Shown: positions 59,018 through 64,000 of the stretch, in pieces
Position numbering within the stretch: the first letter of the stretch is position 1
Layout of the letters: every line of letters begins with the position of its first letter
Assembly (NCBI GenBank): GCA_910583925.1
Contig: CAJTZJ010000003.1
Location: forward strand, 1 to 64,000
Direction: 5' to 3'
DNA from: an uncultured Eubacterium sp.
Lineage (GTDB): Bacteria; Bacillota; Clostridia; Oscillospirales; Acutalibacteraceae
Length of the DNA: 64,000 bases
The notes under the pieces: model-generated
The model's input: only the letters and a program-made list of their open reading frames with translations
Databases searched by the model: none
Told to the model about the DNA's origin: nothing
Made by a program: the position numbers and the translations under genes

Positions 59018-61642
59018 TTACTTTTCCTCCTCATTCTGTTTTATTTTAATTCCCCCGGCTTCAAATGTTTCAATGTCATTGTTTAAAGCTACTGTGCAGT
59101 GACTTCCGGCAGAGATTGCAATTATATCTTTCCAGTCGGAAACATCACATTCTCCGTCGTCATTATAACCGACAGCAACAACTGTGCCGTCTGCTTTTAA
59201 GCCAACAGTGTGGAAACTTCCGGCGGAGATTGCAATTATATTTTTCCAGTCGGAAACATCACATTCCCCATCGTTATTATAACCGGCAGCAACAACTGTG
59301 CCGTCTGCTTTTAAGCCGACGGTGTGGTGAGTTCCGGCGGAGATTGCAATTATATTTTTCCAGTCGGAAACATCACATTCCCCGTCGTCATTATAACCGA
59401 CAGCAACAACTGTACCGTCTGCTTTTAAGCCAACGGTGTGGTGAGTTCCGATGGAGATTGCAATTATATCTTCCCAATCGGAAACATTGCATTGTCCATA
59501 CTTATTACTACCAGTATCTACAACTGTGCCGTCTGCTTTTAAGCCGACAGTGTGGGCATTTCCGGCGGAGATTGTAATTATATCTTCCCAGGCAGAAACA
59601 TTACATTGCTCGTCGCCATTATAACCGACAGCAGCAACCGTGCCATCTGCTTTCAAGCCGACAGTATGATATTTTCCGACAGAAACTGCAATCATATTCT
59701 TCCAATCAGAAGTATCGCACTGCCCGTAATCATTATTGCCATCAGTCCTGATTATGCCGTCTGTTTGTAAAACTGCATAATGATAACGTCCTATACTGAC
59801 TCTCTCAGAATAATTATTTTTCAGAAGGTTTGCTTTGCGTGTCTTCGCGTCTTTATAATCAAATAATAGGCCATATTTATATATGGCTTCATTGTATTTC
59901 CCCTCGGCTTCATATGAAAGTGCTGTATTATAAGTTGCCCACGGATAAACAGTTTCCATAAATATAAAATAAGATGCAACCAGAAACACCAATACGGAAC
60001 ATGTAATAACGGCAGCTTTTTTAATTCGTCTTCTTCTTTTCTCTTTATACAGCTCTGCCCGGCGTTTCACTTCCAATTGTTCTTTTTCTCTTTGTATTTT
60101 TAAGGCTTCTATTTTAGATTTGCAAACAGAAAGCAGTTCGTCTGCATCCTTCCAGCCAGCAATTGTTTCAAAATCTTTAATTGCGCTTTCATATGAGTAA
60201 ATACTATCGCCAGTCATATGGTCTTTTGCTGTATCGTAAATTTTATCTTTTCGAGCAATTTCTGCATTTTCAAGGCATTTTTCTGCCAAAACTGCTGAAT
60301 CCTTGTATTTGAGAATAGCTTCAAACCCCTTGGCTGCTTTTTCAAATCCAAGTTGAGTTTTGGCTTTGTTCATTTCAGCAACTGCACTATTATAAATACT
60401 TTCTAAATGGGCATTTTCATTGCGTTCATTTATATGAAAAATATAGCCTGTTAAGATTTCTGCCAATTTATTATCAGCAAAGCGAATCGCTTTTTTATAG
60501 TTATTGCTTATTGTGAATGGTTCTTTACAATCAGCAAGTTTTTCTTGTTTCGTTACTTTTAATTCTGCCATCAGTTTACCAAGATAAGCCATTGCGTTTT
60601 CGGGGGCTTGATCGAGCACTTTTTCGCAATAATCGTCCGCACTATTCCAATCCTTATCTTCAAGGAACATGAATGCTCGTTTTAGCAACGGTTCTACACC
60701 TGCATTTCCGTTATTGATAACAACTGTTTCTGTTGGTTTTGGCTTTTCAACAGAAAGAATTTTGCTGATACCCCTTATTAAATCCTGCATAAAGCCAAGC
60801 TTGCTCATATCCTGTGCCTGCAAATGAGAGAATTCCTCCGGCAAATCATACGGGTCCATATCTCTATACGCAGGAATCAGTGTTTTTTTCGCTCCGTTTT
60901 TAATAAGAGAAAGATATCTTGACCATTCATTCTTAACCCAAACAGAATTGAAATATTCTGCCCTTGTTCCAAGAGCAACCATAACCTTTGAAGAATTCAG
61001 AGCTGCAAATATGTACGGCTCATAAGCTGTTCCAAGCTTATCCTCAAGTGTTATTCTTGAGAAGAAAACTTTGAAGTCCTCTTTTGTTAATTCGTGATAC
61101 AGCTCTGTTGCCAAAACAGAATCGGGTGTTCTTCTGCCTTGATTATCCGTTTCTTTGTAGCAGATAAACACATCAAAAGGCTCTTCTTGGTTTGAGATTT
61201 CAAGGATACCTTTTTGAATTTCGTCTATTGCTTTAGCCTCTGCTTCGTAAATATCCTTTTGGTAGCCATCAGCATACTGAATAGCCTGTTTATAATCTTC
61301 ATCAGCAAAGATAGAAGCAAACTGCGTTCTGTTTACAGTTGGTATTCTTTTATGCGAAGAAGGATCTTCAACATATTCAATACCATATTTGCAAAGCACC
61401 AAAGACCAATAGGTTTCAGCATCAGTTTTATCTTCATTAAGAATATTTTCATAAATAGACATAGCCTTATCATATTCGTTATTTCTGCGAAAATGATTTG
61501 CTCTATCATACAAGTTTGCTTTCTTTTCATCGTCAAGCTTCGGCAGAGTTTGCTTTGTACCACAGTATGCACATTCGCAAACAGACATCCCGTCTGTTAT
61601 TTCCAAATCTCCGCCACACATTTTACATCTAAATACAGCCAT
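59018..61642 (-). CDS. Membrane TIR protein with external RCC1-like propeller
   Basis: 874 residues. Zinc ribbon (Cys6, Cys9, Cys24, Cys27), helical repeats, TIR domain (about 154-292, with YEPYIFAALNSSKVMV), more helical repeats, a strongly basic stop-transfer (KEKRRRRIKKAA), one membrane helix (about 542-561) and a C-terminal RCC1/ATS1-like array of seven 38-residue repeats (from about 614). Basic residues before the helix predict an intracellular TIR and external propeller. Start ATG 61642, with AAAGGAG 6 bases upstream; an upstream in-frame start lacks such a site. Confidence 0.9.
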   Translation of the reverse strand: MAVFRCKMCGGDLEITDGMSVCECAYCGTKQTLPKLDDEKKANLYDRANHFRRNNEYDKAMSIYENILNEDKTDAETYWSLVLCKYGIEYVEDPSSHKRIPTVNRTQFASIFADEDYKQAIQYADGYQKDIYEAEAKAIDEIQKGILEISNQEEPFDVFICYKETDNQGRRTPDSVLATELYHELTKEDFKVFFSRITLEDKLGTAYEPYIFAALNSSKVMVALGTRAEYFNSVWVKNEWSRYLSLIKNGAKKTLIPAYRDMDPYDLPEEFSHLQAQDMSKLGFMQDLIRGISKILSVEKPKPTETVVINNGNAGVEPLLKRAFMFLEDKDWNSADDYCEKVLDQAPENAMAYLGKLMAELKVTKQEKLADCKEPFTISNNYKKAIRFADNKLAEILTGYIFHINERNENAHLESIYNSAVAEMNKAKTQLGFEKAAKGFEAILKYKDSAVLAEKCLENAEIARKDKIYDTAKDHMTGDSIYSYESAIKDFETIAGWKDADELLSVCKSKIEALKIQREKEQLEVKRRAELYKEKRRRRIKKAAVITCSVLVFLVASYFIFMETVYPWATYNTALSYEAEGKYNEAIYKYGLLFDYKDAKTRKANLLKNNYSERVSIGRYHYAVLQTDGIIRTDGNNDYGQCDTSDWKNMIAVSVGKYHTVGLKADGTVAAVGYNGDEQCNVSAWEDIITISAGNAHTVGLKADGTVVDTGSNKYGQCNVSDWEDIIAISIGTHHTVGLKADGTVVAVGYNDDGECDVSDWKNIIAISAGTHHTVGLKADGTVVAAGYNNDGECDVSDWKNIIAISAGSFHTVGLKADGTVVAVGYNDDGECDVSDWKDIIAISAGSHCTVALNNDIETFEAGGIKIKQNEEEK
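59050..59790 (-). repeat. RCC1-like 114-bp tandem repeats
   Basis: About six and a half tandem units with an exact 114-bp (38-codon) period; three central copies (59112-59455) are almost identical at the DNA level. The encoded core is HTVGLKADGTVVAVGYN, and seven units would close a seven-bladed propeller. The high identity suggests recent amplification or gene conversion. Confidence 0.9.
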
Positions 61643-61665
61643 ATATTCTCCTTTATTGGTTAAAA

Positions 61666-62916
61666 TCATAAATGATGTTTTCTTTCCAACCACTGTTGTT
61701 TATTAATTAGCACCTTACGAGGTTGTGCACCATTTGCAGGACCTATGATACCTTTTTCTTCAAGCTGGTCTATAAGTTTGGCAGCTCGTACATAACCTAT
61801 AGCAAGTCGCCTTTGCAAAAGCGAAGCTAAAGCATATCCGTTTTCAATAATTATCTCTGCAGCATTTTCAAACAAGGAATCCAATTCATCATTATTTTGA
61901 TCGATTTTCCTATTACTATCTGATTGAATTTCTTTGTTAGGGGTGATGGTAAATTTATCTTTTAGCTCATTGACATCTTCATCAGCTGTATAGCAACACT
62001 TTATTTGTGTCAATCCAGAGCTTCCCATCGGTAAGAACAACATGTCACCAACTATAGATAAATTCTCTGCACCATTTCGGTCAATAATATATTTTGATTC
62101 CGCTTTTGTACGCAGTGCAAAAGTGATTTTTGAAGGAATAGAGTTTTTAATTCTATCCAGCAGAAATTTTCTATCTGCCTGCAGAGACGAAATCACCAAA
62201 TGTATTCCACACATTCTGCCATTTTGAATTATTTTTAATATACTTTCTTCAGCCGCTTTCGGATTTTCTGAAAACACCTGATAAAAATCATCAATGACGA
62301 TAACAAGTTTTGATAAAGATTCTATATTGCTATGCTTACTGGCATACTCATTATACGATCGAATATCCCGTACACCATTATCTGAAAACATTTGAATTCT
62401 TCTTAACGATTCGGAAACAACCCATCCAAGTGCACCTGTTGCTTTTCTTGCATCGGTTATAATCGGTACTAATAAATTCGGTGCATTTTTAAAATCTGAA
62501 AATTCTATTCTTTTTGGATCAATTAGCAATAAATTAGTTTTTGAACCATCATTTTTATATAAAATTGAATAAATTATACTGCGTAAACAATTTGTTTTTC
62601 CATATCCGGAAACACCGGTTATAAGAAGATGCTGCAATTCCTCCAAGTTTCCATATACCGCAGCACCTTTATAATTCTTACCTAAAGCAAAAACCAAATC
62701 ATTTTTATTGTTTTTAAATTCTTCATTTTCAACAAGCTCTTTGACAGATACAAAATAATCAGGTTTTTGAATAAGAGTAAATCTATTGTTAGGTGTAATC
62801 TTATCGTCAAAATAGAATATTGTTTGTTTTGTACCGCAATAATCACATACCGCTACTTTATCGCTTTTGTTAAAGGATATATCTCCTCCGCAAATTTCAC
62901 ATTTAAATACTGCCAT
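61666..62916 (-). CDS. FtsK/SpoIIIE-like ATPase with zinc ribbon
   Basis: 416 residues. The N-terminal zinc ribbon (Cys6, Cys9, Cys24, Cys27, starting MAVFKCEICGGD) is the same type as in both TIR proteins. The FtsK-type motor domain has Walker A GVSGYGKT (101-108), LLLIDPKRIEF and Walker B LVIVIDDFYQVF. A winged-helix FtsK-gamma-like domain closes the protein (ALASLLQRRLAIGYVRAAKLI). No membrane helices, so it differs from divisome FtsK. Start ATG 62916 after GAGG; an earlier in-frame start (62946) lacks a good site. Its zinc-ribbon kinship ties it to the TIR system. Confidence 0.9.
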   Translation of the reverse strand: MAVFKCEICGGDISFNKSDKVAVCDYCGTKQTIFYFDDKITPNNRFTLIQKPDYFVSVKELVENEEFKNNKNDLVFALGKNYKGAAVYGNLEELQHLLITGVSGYGKTNCLRSIIYSILYKNDGSKTNLLLIDPKRIEFSDFKNAPNLLVPIITDARKATGALGWVVSESLRRIQMFSDNGVRDIRSYNEYASKHSNIESLSKLVIVIDDFYQVFSENPKAAEESILKIIQNGRMCGIHLVISSLQADRKFLLDRIKNSIPSKITFALRTKAESKYIIDRNGAENLSIVGDMLFLPMGSSGLTQIKCCYTADEDVNELKDKFTITPNKEIQSDSNRKIDQNNDELDSLFENAAEIIIENGYALASLLQRRLAIGYVRAAKLIDQLEEKGIIGPANGAQPRKVLINKQQWLERKHHL

Positions 62917-62938
62917 AAATTTTTCCTCTTTATTTGAA

Positions 62939-63124
62939 CTAATCAATTTCTAAATTTTCAACAGCAAATTCCAAGCATTTTTGAATGATATCATTTCGTG
63001 TTCTGCTTGTTATATTTGAAATACTGTCTAAAGATTCAATCAATTCGTTTGGTAGCCTTACTGAAACAACAGAAGAATCTCCGTGATATTTTTTAGTTGT
63101 TATTTTCAATTTTTTATCCGGCAT
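62939..63124 (-). CDS. Ribbon-helix-helix regulator
   Basis: 61-residue CopG/Arc-type DNA-binding protein: strand SSVVSVRLPNELIESLD followed by two helices (SRTRNDIIQKCLEFAVE). Start ATG 63124; an in-frame GTG at 63133 is too close to the AAGGA site. First gene of the TIR operon, 22 bases before the FtsK-like gene. It most likely represses its own promoter, where an inverted repeat overlaps the -10 box. Confidence 0.85.
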   Translation of the reverse strand: MPDKKLKITTKKYHGDSSVVSVRLPNELIESLDSISNITSRTRNDIIQKCLEFAVENLEID

Positions 63125-63149
63125 TTGCCCCACTATCCTTATTTAATAT

Positions 63150-63188
63150 ATTGTATATATGATACTACAATTGTAATACCCTTGTCAA
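63150..63188 (-). promoter_or_regulatory. TIR operon promoter with overlapping operator
   Basis: On the minus strand: TTGACA (63183-63188), 18-base spacer, TATCAT (63159-63164). The inverted repeat ATTGTA (63150-63155) / TACAAT (63166-63171) covers the -10 box, a good position for a ribbon-helix-helix repressor. Confidence 0.65.
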
Positions 63189-63246
63189 TGAAATGAATCT
63201 GATGCATTCATATTTGATTAACATCCTAAAATATAATTAAAAAATA

Positions 63247-63287
63247 AAGGGGACACAATTTGATATTTTTTCAAATTATGTCCCCTT
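63247..63287. terminator. Long hairpin between divergent genes
   Basis: AAGGGGACACAATTTGA (63247-63263) pairs with TCAAATTATGTCCCCTT (63271-63287), one mismatch, loop of seven bases. Lying between divergent promoters, it may insulate them or be a small inverted-repeat element. Confidence 0.6.
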
Positions 63288-63290
63288 AAC

Positions 63291-63318
63291 TTGATATTTT
63301 TGAAAAACAGGTTATAAT
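63291..63318 (+). promoter_or_regulatory. Promoter of the DUF4143-type ATPase gene
   Basis: TTGATA (63291-63296), 16-base spacer, TATAAT (63313-63318), 18 bases before the ATG. Confidence 0.7.
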
Positions 63319-63335
63319 ATAAATGAGGTGGTACT

Positions 63336-64000
63336 ATGACTTTTTATAAGCGTGAGAATTATCTTAAAAAGATTCGTGGCTTTTATGATGATGCTGAAAC
63401 AATAAAAGTTATCACAGGTGTTAGACGATGTGGAAAGTCTACTTTAATGGCAACCATAAGACAAGAATTGCTAGATAGAGGTGTTGCTGGAGAAAATTTG
63501 ATTTTTCTTGATTTGGATAGCCGTAAGTATAGAAAAATTAAAAATGATGACCAATTGGAAGAATTGATTGATTCTCAGACAAACGCAGATGGTCTAAAAT
63601 ATCTTTTTATTGATGAAATACAGAATGTGCAGAATTTTGAAGAAGTTATAAATGCTTTCAGAGGTGAAGGCGATTTTTCAATATTTATCACAGGTTCAAA
63701 TTCTTATTTGTTAAGCGGAGAGCTCGCTACAAAATTAACCGGACGATATGTTGAATTTGAAATGTTTCCGTTAAGCTTTGAAGAATATATTGATATGAAA
63801 GAATTTTACGGTAAGCAAGTTGATTCTAATCTTACGATTGAGCTTAACAATTATCTGCTTGAGGGAGGATTTCCTAAAACAATTCAGTACGAAACACTTG
63901 CAGATAAAAGAACATATGTTATAGCTGTTATTGATGAGATTTTTGAAAAAGATATAAAAAGACGAATAAAAATCAATAACAGAGAAGCTTTTGAAAAAGT
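63336..64000 (+). CDS. AAA-type ATPase of the DUF4143 family, partial
   Basis: The gene starts at ATG 63336 (GAGGTGG 5-6 bases upstream) and runs off the right edge with about 221 codons visible. Walker A TGVRRCGKST (about residues 29-38), Walker B KYLFIDEIQNV, then TGSNSYLLSGELATKLTGR, the typical sensor-1/arginine region of the DUF4143-associated ATPases (AAA_14). Function of this widespread family is unclear; it is common in accessory regions. Divergent from the TIR operon. Confidence 0.9.
   Translation, partial: MTFYKRENYLKKIRGFYDDAETIKVITGVRRCGKSTLMATIRQELLDRGVAGENLIFLDLDSRKYRKIKNDDQLEELIDSQTNADGLKYLFIDEIQNVQNFEEVINAFRGEGDFSIFITGSNSYLLSGELATKLTGRYVEFEMFPLSFEEYIDMKEFYGKQVDSNLTIELNNYLLEGGFPKTIQYETLADKRTYVIAVIDEIFEKDIKRRIKINNREAFEK

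Noticed and set aside
59065..59577. Plus-strand open frame opposite the RCC1 repeats
   Set aside because: A repetitive antisense shadow of the 114-bp units with no ribosome binding site.

Overview
The window looks like a chromosome segment of a low-GC Gram-positive bacterium, most likely a gut-type clostridium (Bacillota, Clostridia, probably Oscillospiraceae/Ruminococcus-like). The evidence is AGGAGG-type ribosome binding sites, a T-box leader on thrS, RNase Y, Asp23 and FakA-like genes, YhaM and a collagen-like BclA-type surface protein. The species cannot be named from the sequence alone.

Layout. (1) 1-7511: a tyrosine integrase, then on the minus strand a six-gene phosphate operon (pstS-pstC-pstA-pstB-phoB-phoR, no phoU) behind a clear Pho box, then a fluoride channel gene (crcB). 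(2) 7581-19967: a mobilizable integrated element of about 12 kb. It is bounded by a 258-259 bp direct repeat that contains the 3' 45 bases of tRNA-Gln(CUG); the intact tRNA is at the right end. It carries a PIN-like orphan, two restriction-modification pairs, a structured leader RNA, a mobilization module (oriT-like region, MobC, MOBP relaxase), an excisionase-like protein, a second integrase about 96% identical to the first, and a PHP-domain/ABC-type ATPase. (3) 20161-47316: ordinary core genes (ymdB, a peptide-binding lipoprotein, asp23, fakA, recG, a PASTA pseudokinase, yhaM, prmA, thrS with T-box, rny, an ABC exporter, ilvC with an adjacent FCD regulator, a DUF815 ATPase, a two-component system, an HtrA protease and a glycosyltransferase). 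(4) 47371-48657: a collagen-like protein that probably works with the glycosyltransferase just upstream. (5) 48853-64000: a second accessory island. It holds a broken flavin-binding gene, a large serine recombinase, an Mrr-nuclease/STAND ATPase of the antiphage type, and a compact minus-strand operon coding for a ribbon-helix-helix regulator, an FtsK-like ATPase, two membrane-anchored TIR proteins, an SPFH protein, a membrane protein and a voltage-gated-type potassium channel. A DUF4143-type ATPase runs off the right edge.

How it fits together. The attachment repeat, the two near-identical integrases and the shared repeat at 7075 and 16979 suggest two related elements in tandem at tRNA-Gln, with the phosphate operon and crcB possibly sitting inside the left one. 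That last point is inference. The most novel-looking system is the TIR operon (53652-63124). Its two TIR proteins are each predicted to have a cytoplasmic zinc ribbon and TIR domain, one membrane helix and an external domain (an RCC1-like propeller in one, a helical-repeat region plus a terminal domain in the other). That is the general topology of Toll-like receptors, and the operon also encodes membrane-scaffold, ATPase and ion-channel partners.
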